Shown in pieces: positions 56,164 through 64,000 of a DNA stretch of 64,000 bases. Made by a program: the position numbers and the translations under genes. The stretch comes from Pseudomonas sp. KU43P (GTDB lineage Bacteria; Pseudomonadota; Gammaproteobacteria; Pseudomonadales; Pseudomonadaceae): assembly GCF_033095865.1 (NCBI RefSeq), contig NZ_AP019365.1, forward strand, positions 5,677,501-5,741,500, given 5' to 3'. Position 1 is the stretch's first letter; every line of letters starts with the position of its first letter. A model generated the notes under the pieces. The model searched no databases. It saw only the letters and a list, made by a program, of their open reading frames with translations, and was not told the DNA's origin.

Positions 56164-56192
56164 TTTATACCAGAAAGACTACGCCACAACAA
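56164..56192 (-). promoter_or_regulatory. Sigma-70 promoter of rpmB-rpmG
   Basis: On the - strand TTGTTG, 17 bases, then TGG-TATAAA (an extended -10). Predicted start near 56157 gives a leader of about 140 nt. Confidence 0.7.
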
Positions 56193-56376
56193 CAGAAGAT
56201 GAGCATCTGGTTGCTGCGAATGGCGCGCGAGCAGCATAGCGACTAGCCCGGCGAACTGTCGACCGCTCGTCGCCGATCCACTGAAAAAGAGGGTGGCCAT
56301 TTCCTACAGCGCACACTAGGGTAGGACGTTTCCAGACTGCACTGGCAGATGGGCCACTGACAGCCAAGGAGTCACG

Positions 56377-57966
56377 ATGCGTGCCGCCGCCCTTTCCTTA
56401 TTGTTCACCTCTCTGTTCGCCGCCGGCCTCGCCCAGGCTGCACCGCTGAGCGTTTGCAGCGAAGCCAGCCCTGAAGGCTTCGACGTGGTCCAGTACAACT
56501 CGTTGACCACCACCAATGCCTCGGCCGATGTACTGATGAATCGCCTGGTCGAGTTCGACGCGGCCCAGGGCAAGGTAGTGCCGAGCCTGGCGCAGAGCTG
56601 GACGGTGTCGGCCGACGGCCTGGTCTACGACTTCAAGCTGCGCGACGGCGTGAAGTTCCACACCACGCCTTATTTCAAGCCGAGCCGCGAGCTGAACGCC
56701 GACGACGTTCTGTTCAGCTTCCAGCGCATGCTCTACCCCGCTCACGCCTGGCACAAGACGGCCCCGGGCGGTTATCCCCACGCCCAGTCGCTGCAGCTGG
56801 GCAGCCTGATCAAGTCGATCGAGGCGCCCGAGCCCAGCACTGTGCGCTTCACCCTGAACCACGCCGATGCCACCTTCCTCGCCACCCTGAGCATGGGCTT
56901 CGCCTCGATCTACTCCGCCGAATACGCCGACAACCTGCTCAAGGCCGGTACCCCGGAGAAGCTCAACAGTCAGCCCATCGGCACCGGTCCGTTCGTCTTC
57001 CAGCGCTTCCAGAAAGATGCCGTGGTGCGTTATCGCGCCAACCCCGACTACTTCGCTGGCAAACCCTCGGTAGACCCGCTGATCTTCGCCATTACCACGG
57101 ACGCCAATGTGCGCCTGCAGAAGCTCAAGCGCGGCGAATGCCAGGTGGCACTGTCGCCCAAGCCGCTGGACATTGCCGAGGCAGGCAAGGACGGCAACCT
57201 CAAGGTCGCCACCACCCCGGCATTCATGACCGCGTTCGTCGCCATCAACAGCGAACACCCGCCGCTGGACAAGCCCGAAGTACGCCAGGCCATCAACCTG
57301 GCCTTCGACAAGCAGGCCTATCTCAAGGCCGTATTCGAAGACACGGCCACCGCAGCCAACGGTCCCTACCCGCCCAATACCTGGAGCTACGCCAAGGACC
57401 TGCCCGGCTATCAGTTGGACGTGAACAAAGCCAAGGCGCTGTTGGCCAAGGCCGGTTTGGCCGACGGCTTCAGCACCACGATCTGGACCCGCCCTTCGGG
57501 CAGCCTGCTCAACCCCAACCCGAGCCTCGGCGCCCAGATGTTGCAGGCTGACCTTGGCAAGATCGGCATCAAGGCCGAGATCCGCGTGATCGAGTGGGGC
57601 GAACTGATCCGCCGCGCCAAGGCGGGCGAGCATGACCTGCTGTTCATGGGCTGGGCAGGCGACAACGGCGACCCGGACAACTTTCTCAGCCCGCAATTTT
57701 CCTGCGCGGCGGTCAAATCGGGGACCAACTTCGCACGCTTCTGCGACAGCCGGTTGGATCAGCTGATCAGTGCCGGACGCACCACCAACGACCAGAGCGT
57801 GCGCAGCCGGTTGTATCAGCAGGCACAGACCCTGATCCAGCAGCAGGCGCTGTGGGTGCCGCTGGCGCATCCGACGGCGGCGACCCTGCTTCGCCAAGAG
57901 GTCGAGGGGTATCAGGTGAGCCCGTTCGGGCGGCTGGACTTCAGCAAGGTCTCGGTCAACCGCTGA
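56377..57966 (+). CDS. Periplasmic peptide/dipeptide-binding protein (DppA-like)
   Basis: A 529-residue SBP_bac_5 protein with a signal peptide (about 1-21, ending AQAAP). Family landmarks are VYDFKLRDGVKFHTTPYF, LNADDVLFSFQRML, IGTGPFVFQRFQKDAVVRYRANPDYFAG and HDLLFMGWAGDNGDPDNFLSP. It captures dipeptides or related compounds for an ABC importer. No permease or ATPase genes follow; it stands alone, so it must share an importer encoded elsewhere. AAGGAG precedes the ATG by 6 bases. Confidence 0.92.
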   Translation: MRAAALSLLFTSLFAAGLAQAAPLSVCSEASPEGFDVVQYNSLTTTNASADVLMNRLVEFDAAQGKVVPSLAQSWTVSADGLVYDFKLRDGVKFHTTPYFKPSRELNADDVLFSFQRMLYPAHAWHKTAPGGYPHAQSLQLGSLIKSIEAPEPSTVRFTLNHADATFLATLSMGFASIYSAEYADNLLKAGTPEKLNSQPIGTGPFVFQRFQKDAVVRYRANPDYFAGKPSVDPLIFAITTDANVRLQKLKRGECQVALSPKPLDIAEAGKDGNLKVATTPAFMTAFVAINSEHPPLDKPEVRQAINLAFDKQAYLKAVFEDTATAANGPYPPNTWSYAKDLPGYQLDVNKAKALLAKAGLADGFSTTIWTRPSGSLLNPNPSLGAQMLQADLGKIGIKAEIRVIEWGELIRRAKAGEHDLLFMGWAGDNGDPDNFLSPQFSCAAVKSGTNFARFCDSRLDQLISAGRTTNDQSVRSRLYQQAQTLIQQQALWVPLAHPTAATLLRQEVEGYQVSPFGRLDFSKVSVNR

Positions 57967-57981
57967 ATCCACGTCTGCAGG

Positions 57982-58064
57982 CCCGGCCAATCGCCGGCAA
58001 GCCGGCTCCCACAGGTTCCCCACTGGCATACCTGTGGGAGCCGGCTTGCCGGCGATTGGGCCGG
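57982..58064. repeat. REP pair (inverted)
   Basis: Two full palindromes head to head between convergent genes. Confidence 0.9.
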
Positions 58065-58080
58065 TACCGACAGCACAGCA

Positions 58081-58761
58081 CTAGGCCACGATCCACCCCT
58101 GTTCGACCATCGACAGGGGCTCACCGTCGCCGACGATGATGTGATCGAGCACCCGCACATCGATCAGCCCCAACGCCCGCTTCAATGAGAGCGTCATGTG
58201 CACATCATCCTGGCTTGGCTCGCTGTTACCCGAAGGATGGTTGTGACACAGGATCAAGGCCGCTGCGTTATGCGTCAGCGCACGGCGCACCACTTCTCGG
58301 GGGTAGATGCTGGCCCGGTCGATCGTCCCCCTGAACAGGATTTCGAAGGCCAGCGGCCGGTGCTTGCTATCCAGGAACAGGCAGCCGAACACTTCGCTGG
58401 CCTCGTGGCGCAGCATGGCCTTGAGATAACGCCGCACTGCCACAGGGCTCTCCAGAGCCGGGGTACGCTCGATGCTCTCATCCAGATAACGCCGGCCGAT
58501 TTCCAGCAGCGCCTGCAGCTGGGCGTACTTCACCGGCCCCAGGCCAGGCTCGCGCAAAACGGCTTGGCGATCAGCCTCGAGAAACTGTCTGAGCCCACCA
58601 AAACTCACCAACAGACCACGCGCCAGGTCCAGCACGTTGCGCCCGGCAACACCTGAACCTAGCAATACCGCGAGCAGCTCGGCATCCGACAACACGGCTG
58701 CACCACGTGTCAGCAGCTTCTCCCGGGGCCGTTCATCCGCCGGCCATTTCCTGATATTCAT
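58081..58761 (-). CDS. radC: RadC family JAMM/MPN+ domain protein
   Basis: A 226-residue protein with an N-terminal HhH-like helical region (about 1-100: [22 protein letters not shown]) and a JAMM domain. The metal-binding pattern is [14 protein letters not shown], with His about 173 and 175 and Asp about 186. The fold resembles deubiquitinases, but the bacterial role, once thought to be repair, is unresolved. This full-length chromosomal copy beside coaBC is the conserved one rather than a plasmid-type short copy. Confidence 0.95.
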   Translation of the reverse strand: MNIRKWPADERPREKLLTRGAAVLSDAELLAVLLGSGVAGRNVLDLARGLLVSFGGLRQFLEADRQAVLREPGLGPVKYAQLQALLEIGRRYLDESIERTPALESPVAVRRYLKAMLRHEASEVFGCLFLDSKHRPLAFEILFRGTIDRASIYPREVVRRALTHNAAALILCHNHPSGNSEPSQDDVHMTLSLKRALGLIDVRVLDHIIVGDGEPLSMVEQGWIVA

Positions 58762-58889
58762 CCTTGCTCCTTTGGCCCCACTACGGCACGTTTCGGCCCT
58801 GTGTTAATCTATTTCGCCTCGTACATGCGACGTTCTGCCGCAGGCAGTTTTTTCGTCGCCGCCCGCTCTCACTGGAAAAAGGCAAGCCT

Positions 58890-60101
58890 ATGCAGCGGCT
58901 GTATCGCAAGCGCATCGTTCTCGGCGTAGGGGGTGGCATTGCCGCCTACAAGAGCGCCGAGCTGATCCGCCGACTCCTGGAGCACGGCGCGCAGGTGCGC
59001 GTCGTCATGACCCGCGGCGGTGCTGAGTTCATCACCCCGCTGACCCTGCAGGCGCTGTCCGGCCACCCGGTGCACATGGATCTGCTCGACCCCGCCGCCG
59101 AAGCGGCCATGGGCCATATCGAACTGGCCAAGTGGGCCGACCTGGTGCTCATCGCCCCCGCTACCGCCGACCTCATGGCGCGCATGGCCCAGGGTATGGC
59201 AGATGACCTGCTGACCACCCTGGTACTGGCCACCGACGCAACCGTGGCCGTGGCCCCGGCCATGAACCAGGCCATGTGGCGTGATCCGGCCACCCAGGCC
59301 AACCTGGAACTGCTCAAGAACCGTGGCATCCAGGTGTTCGGCCCGGCCTCCGGCAGCCAGGCCTGCGGCGATGTGGGCTTGGGCCGCATGCTCGAAGCCA
59401 CCGACCTGGCCTGGTGCGCGGCGGAAAGCTTCCAGCGCCAGGCGCTGACCGGCAAGCACGTGCTGATCACCGCAGGCCCGACCCAGGAAAACATCGACCC
59501 GGTGCGCTACATCACCAATCATAGCTCCGGGAAGATGGGCTTCGCCCTGGCCGAAGCGGCTGCCGAAGCCGGGGCTCGGGTAACCCTCGTCACCGGCCCT
59601 GTGCACCTGCCGACACCCGACCGGGTCACGCGAATAGACGTGGTTAGCGCGCGGGACATGCTCGCGGCCTGTGAAGCAGCCATGCCGTGCGACCTTTTCA
59701 TCGCATCGGCGGCAGTCGCGGACTACCGCCCAGAGGTCGTCGCCACGCAGAAGCTCAAGAAGGATCCTACGACCGGCGACGGCATGCTGCTGCAGATGGT
59801 GCGTAATCCCGATATCCTTGCGACCATCGCTGGCCGTGACGACCGCCCGTTCAGCGTCGGCTTCGCCGCCGAAACCGAACACTTGCTCGATTACGCCACG
59901 CGCAAGCTCAAGGACAAGAACCTCGACCTGATCGTCGCCAATGATGTGGCCAACCCCAGCATCGGCTTCAACAGCGAGGAAAACGCCCTGACCGTGATCG
60001 ACCGCCAGCAGCACCAGACCCTCTTCGCGCAGACCAGCAAGGGCAAAATCGCCCGGCAACTGGTCGCCTTCATCGCCGAACGGCTCAATCAGGTTCAATA
60101 A
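58890..60101 (+). CDS. coaBC: Bifunctional phosphopantothenoylcysteine decarboxylase/synthase
   Basis: The 403-residue protein has an N-terminal CoaC flavoprotein domain (about 1-190; PAMNQAMW, and catalytic Cys158 in [13 protein letters not shown]) and a C-terminal CoaB domain ([25 protein letters not shown], Lys in KLKKDP at about 289). It makes 4-phosphopantetheine for coenzyme A from 4-phosphopantothenate and cysteine. The start is [13 protein letters not shown]; a frame extending upstream to 58764 crosses the promoter. dut follows after 5 bases. Confidence 0.97.
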   Translation: MQRLYRKRIVLGVGGGIAAYKSAELIRRLLEHGAQVRVVMTRGGAEFITPLTLQALSGHPVHMDLLDPAAEAAMGHIELAKWADLVLIAPATADLMARMAQGMADDLLTTLVLATDATVAVAPAMNQAMWRDPATQANLELLKNRGIQVFGPASGSQACGDVGLGRMLEATDLAWCAAESFQRQALTGKHVLITAGPTQENIDPVRYITNHSSGKMGFALAEAAAEAGARVTLVTGPVHLPTPDRVTRIDVVSARDMLAACEAAMPCDLFIASAAVADYRPEVVATQKLKKDPTTGDGMLLQMVRNPDILATIAGRDDRPFSVGFAAETEHLLDYATRKLKDKNLDLIVANDVANPSIGFNSEENALTVIDRQQHQTLFAQTSKGKIARQLVAFIAERLNQVQ

Positions 60102-60106
60102 GTTAC

Positions 60107-60562
60107 ATGCACGCTCTTCAAGCCAAGATTCTCGACCCACGCCTGGGCACCGAATTCCCCCTGCCGCAATACGCCACTCCCGGCTCTGCCGGCCTGGACC
60201 TGCGCGCCCTGCTCAAGGAAGACACCGTCCTCGAGCCTGGCCAGACCCTGCTGATTCCCACCGGCCTGTCGATCTACATCGGCGACCCGGGCCTGGCGGC
60301 AATGATTCTGCCGCGCTCCGGCCTGGGCCATAAGCACGGCATCGTGCTGGGCAACCTGGTCGGCCTGATCGACTCGGACTACCAGGGCGAGCTGATGGTG
60401 TCGTGCTGGAACCGCGGCAACACGCCATTCACCATCGCCATCGGCGAGCGCATCGCGCAACTGGTGCTGGTGCCGGTGGTGCAAGCGCATTTCGACATCG
60501 TCGAGCAGTTCGACGAAAGCCAGCGCGGCACCGGTGGCTTTGGCCATTCCGGCAGCCACTGA
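60107..60562 (+). CDS. dut: dUTP diphosphatase
   Basis: A 151-residue trimeric dUTPase with all five motifs: [10 protein letters not shown] (1), [13 protein letters not shown] (2), [15 protein letters not shown] (3), [12 protein letters not shown] (4) and [10 protein letters not shown] (5). It removes dUTP and supplies dUMP. It is translated from an ATG 5 bases past the coaBC stop, so the two are coupled; the pairing is conserved in gamma-proteobacteria. Confidence 0.98.
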   Translation: MHALQAKILDPRLGTEFPLPQYATPGSAGLDLRALLKEDTVLEPGQTLLIPTGLSIYIGDPGLAAMILPRSGLGHKHGIVLGNLVGLIDSDYQGELMVSCWNRGNTPFTIAIGERIAQLVLVPVVQAHFDIVEQFDESQRGTGGFGHSGSH

Positions 60563-60673
60563 GCCAACTGACGACCGTTCGGGCCAAGGATGGCGAACTC
60601 TCTGACGAAACCACCGTCCAAGCGTTCAGTTTGCGCCTGCCCAGAAAGCCTTTGACTAATGGAGCTTCCAGAG

Positions 60674-62071
60674 ATGAACGACATGGCCCACCTGGTCCCC
60701 GCACTGCCTGACAGCATTTTCCGCGCCTATGACATCCGCGGCGTGGTCGGCAAAACCCTGCACGCCGAAACCGCCTACTGGATCGGCCGCGCCATCGGCG
60801 CCCAGACCCTCGCCCAGGGCGAACCGCAGATCTCGGTTGGCCGCGACGGTCGCCTGTCCGGCCCGATGCTGGTCGAGCAGCTGATCAAGGGCCTGGTCGA
60901 AGCCGGCTGCCAGGTCAGCGACGTCGGTCTGGTACCGACCCCGGCGCTGTACTTCGCTGCCAACGTGCTGGCCGGCAAGTCCGGAGTGATGCTCACCGGT
61001 AGCCACAACCCGTCGGACTACAACGGCTTCAAGATCGTCATCGCCGGCGATACCCTGGCCAACGAGCAGATCCAGGCCCTGCTGACCCGCCTGAAAACCA
61101 ACGACCTGACCCGTGCCGAAGGCAGCGTGCAGAAGGTCGAGATCCTCGAGCCCTACTATCAGCAGATCGTCGCTGACGTGAAGCTGGCCAAGAAGCTCAA
61201 GGTGGTGGTGGACTGCGGCAACGGTGCTGCGGGCGTTATCGCCCCGCAACTGATCGAAGCCCTGGGCTGTGAGGTGATTCCACTGTTCTGCGAAGTGGAT
61301 GGCAACTTCCCCAACCACCACCCGGACCCGGGCAAGCCGGAAAACCTCGAAGACCTGATCGCCAAGGTCAAGGAAACCAATGCTGACATCGGCCTGGCCT
61401 TCGATGGCGACGGCGACCGTGTGGGCGTGGTGACCAACACCGGCAACATCGTCTACCCCGATCGCCTGCTGATGCTGTTCGCCCAGGATGTGCTGTCGCG
61501 CAACCCGGGAGCCGAGATCATCTTCGACGTCAAATGCACCCGCCGCCTGACCCCACTGATCGAGCAGCACGGTGGCCGCGCACTGATGTGGAAAACCGGC
61601 CATTCGCTGATCAAGAAGAAGATGAAGCAGACCGGTTCGCTGCTGGCTGGCGAGATGAGCGGGCACATCTTCATCAAGGAGCGCTGGTACGGTTTCGACG
61701 ACGGCATCTACAGCGCTGCGCGTCTGCTGGAGATTCTCAGCAAGGCCGGCCAGGATGCCGAAAGCCTGTTCGCTGCGTTCCCGAACGATATTTCCACGCC
61801 GGAAATCAATATTGATGTGACCGACGAGGGTAAATTCAGCATCATTGATGCACTGCAACGCGACGCTGACTGGGGCGAAGCGAGCCTGACCACCATTGAC
61901 GGTGTGCGGGTCGACTATGCCCAAGGCTGGGGTCTGGTTCGCGCCTCCAACACCACGCCGGTGCTGGTGCTGCGCTTCGAGGCCGAAAGCGACGATGAAT
62001 TGCAACGTATCAAGGATGTTTTCCGCGCCCAGTTGCTGCGGGTTGCCCCTGAGCTGCAACTGCCGTTCTGA
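60674..62071 (+). CDS. algC: Phosphomannomutase/phosphoglucomutase AlgC
   Basis: A 465-residue hexose phosphomutase with phosphoserine in TGSHNPSDYNG (Ser about 110), the magnesium loop DGDGDR (about 243-248), the sugar loop GEMSGH and the phosphate loop RASNTTPVLV. It makes mannose-1-P and glucose-1-P for LPS and exopolysaccharide. The ATG at 60674 follows GGAG by 9 bases; an ATG at 60659 and one at 60683 are weaker choices. It is followed by argB after 30 bases. Confidence 0.96.
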   Translation: MNDMAHLVPALPDSIFRAYDIRGVVGKTLHAETAYWIGRAIGAQTLAQGEPQISVGRDGRLSGPMLVEQLIKGLVEAGCQVSDVGLVPTPALYFAANVLAGKSGVMLTGSHNPSDYNGFKIVIAGDTLANEQIQALLTRLKTNDLTRAEGSVQKVEILEPYYQQIVADVKLAKKLKVVVDCGNGAAGVIAPQLIEALGCEVIPLFCEVDGNFPNHHPDPGKPENLEDLIAKVKETNADIGLAFDGDGDRVGVVTNTGNIVYPDRLLMLFAQDVLSRNPGAEIIFDVKCTRRLTPLIEQHGGRALMWKTGHSLIKKKMKQTGSLLAGEMSGHIFIKERWYGFDDGIYSAARLLEILSKAGQDAESLFAAFPNDISTPEINIDVTDEGKFSIIDALQRDADWGEASLTTIDGVRVDYAQGWGLVRASNTTPVLVLRFEAESDDELQRIKDVFRAQLLRVAPELQLPF

Positions 62072-62089
62072 CCGATTATCTGTTCCTGA

Positions 62090-63007
<918 letters not shown>

Positions 63008-63018
63008 TCCGTCTGCAC

Positions 63019-63100
63019 TGGCCCTATCGCCGGCAAGCCGGCTCCCACGAGGATCGCACCGAACCCTGTGGGAGCCGGCTTGGCGGCGACAGGGCCGGTA
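63019..63100. repeat. REP pair (inverted, one arm diverged)
   Basis: Left copy intact; the right copy reads GGCTTGGCGGCG with one mismatch in the stem. Between convergent argB and pyrE. Confidence 0.88.
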
Positions 63101-63110
63101 AAGGCAACAC

Positions 63111-63150
63111 AAACAAGAAAGGCGACCCGCAAAGGTCGCCTTTCTTGTTT
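63111..63150. terminator. Bidirectional terminator between argB and pyrE
   Basis: A 17-bp perfect stem AAACAAGAAAGGCGACC/GGTCGCCTTTCTTGTTT around a CGCAAA loop, closing with A/T-rich ends on both sides. Confidence 0.93.
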
Positions 63151-63162
63151 ACCAGGCCAGGA

Positions 63163-63804
63163 TCAGATCCCGTACTGCGCCCGGTACGCCTCCACAGCCG
63201 GCAGATGCTGCTTGAGCTGAGGATCATCGGCCAGGAACTCCAGCACCTGGGTCAGCGAAACGATGCTGACCACCGGAATACCGAAGTCACGTTCCACTTC
63301 CTGGATCGCAGACAGCTCGCCATTGCCGCGCTCTTCGCGGTTCAGCGCGATCAGCACGCCAGCGGCCTTGGCCTGCTGGGCGTTGATGATCTGCATGACC
63401 TCGCGGATGGCGGTACCAGCAGTGATCACGTCATCGATGATCAATACATCACCGGCCAACGGCGCGCCGACCAGGCTACCGCCTTCGCCGTGGTCCTTGG
63501 CCTCTTTGCGGTTGAAGCACCACGGCACGTCGAGCTGATGCTGCTCTGCCAGGGCCACGGCGGTGGCCGCCGCCAAGGGGATACCCTTGTAGGCCGGGCC
63601 GAACAGCACATCGAACGGGATCTTGCTGTCGACGATGGCCGCCGCATAGCAACGACCCAGCTGCGCCAGGGCGGAGCCGGTGTTGAACAGGCCGGCATTG
63701 AAGAAATACGGGCTGGTACGCCCCGATTTCAAAGTGAACTCACCGAACCGCAGAACCCCGCGATCGATGGCAAAACGAATGAAGTCGCGCTGATACGGCT
63801 GCAT
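63163..63804 (-). CDS. pyrE: Orotate phosphoribosyltransferase
   Basis: A 213-residue PRTase: [29 protein letters not shown] at the N-terminus and the PRPP loop [16 protein letters not shown] at about 121-136. It converts orotate and PRPP to OMP in pyrimidine synthesis. It is divergent from crc with 80 bases between; that pair is the standard Pseudomonas order. Confidence 0.98.
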
Positions 63805-63884
63805 GGAAAGTCCCGGACACCACGGATTTAGCTAAATGGGTTGAGCTCGGGTATCATACACGCACGAGATTTTTGGGGCCATTT

Positions 63885-64000
63885 ATGCGGATCATCAGTG
63901 TGAACGTGAATGGCATTCAGGCTGCGGCCGAGCGAGGATTGCTCAGCTGGCTGCAAGCCCAGAATGCCGACGTCATCTGCCTTCAGGATACCCGCGCCTC
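63885..64000 (+). CDS. crc: Catabolite repression control protein Crc, N-terminal fragment
   Basis: The first 38 residues (MRIISVNVNGIQAAAERGLL, then AQNADVICLQDTRA) match Crc, an EEP-fold protein related to exonuclease III. Crc acts with Hfq to block translation of catabolic mRNAs. In Crc the catalytic Glu of the nuclease family is replaced: the motif here reads LQDTRA where ExoIII has LQETK. The gene runs off the window edge. The position next to pyrE supports the call. Confidence 0.9.
   Translation, partial: MRIISVNVNGIQAAAERGLLSWLQAQNADVICLQDTRA

Overview
The window is chromosomal DNA of a Pseudomonas, most likely of the P. putida group. Support comes from the gene order (lppL-lysA-dapF-DUF484-xerC-HAD, sutA/amtB-glnK/ubiK, amaB-amaA with a DUF1338 dioxygenase, rpmB-rpmG-radC-coaBC-dut-algC-argB-pyrE-crc), the high GC content, and about sixteen dispersed copies of a putida-type REP palindrome. 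I see no prophage, transposase, CRISPR array, rRNA or tRNA gene. About 57 protein genes are supported, including one partial gene at each edge.

Layout. 1-4.5 kb: lysine/DAP biosynthesis operon running into xerC and a HAD phosphatase. 4.7-7.2 kb: sutA with a long structured leader, then the ammonium module glnK-amtB behind a recognisable sigma-54/NtrC control region. 7.5-13.9 kb: ubiK, a di-Mop protein, a large DUF4034-like protein, comM and a Kef-type antiporter. 14-19.4 kb: an accessory block with a HigA antitoxin remnant, two nearly identical YcaC-like hydrolases flanking a LysR regulator, a YtcJ amidohydrolase and a membrane-anchored monooxygenase-fold protein. 19.7-24.7 kb: a less GC-rich block with a membrane protein, a ToxR/CadC-like regulator overlapping a ToxS-like partner, a lipoprotein and a small outer-membrane barrel, then a mechanosensitive channel with a cyclic-nucleotide-binding domain.

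24.7-30.3 kb: L-pipecolate/lysine catabolism (AmaA, AmaB, LysR, HglS). These enzymes would take L-pipecolate to 2-aminoadipate and, after transamination encoded elsewhere, 2-oxoadipate to D-2-hydroxyglutarate. 30.4-39.7 kb: chemoreceptor, LysR, MATE pump, GGDEF-EAL protein, Rep helicase and xanthine phosphoribosyltransferase, then a tandem REP array. 40-48.6 kb: CoA hydrolase/transferase family protein, cytochrome c5, XRE-cupin regulator, the alanine catabolic genes dadX and dadA with a divergent Lrp regulator, a YkgJ protein, a PuuB-like oxidase and a DUF1127 protein. 48.7-55.5 kb: MocR regulator, phospholipase-D lipoprotein, MFS transporter, KauB/PuuC aldehyde dehydrogenase, cupin and an I78-like small protein. 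55.6-64 kb: ribosomal proteins L33 and L28, a peptide-binding protein, radC, coaBC, dut, algC, argB, pyrE and the start of crc.

The strongest leads for something undescribed are the ToxR/ToxS-like envelope locus with a palindrome around its -10 box, the structured sutA leader, the duplicated YcaC genes sharing a GTTC-N8-GAAC operator, the evenly spaced MocR operator motifs and the five-copy tandem REP array. All functional calls rest on sequence recognition by eye; no database search was run.
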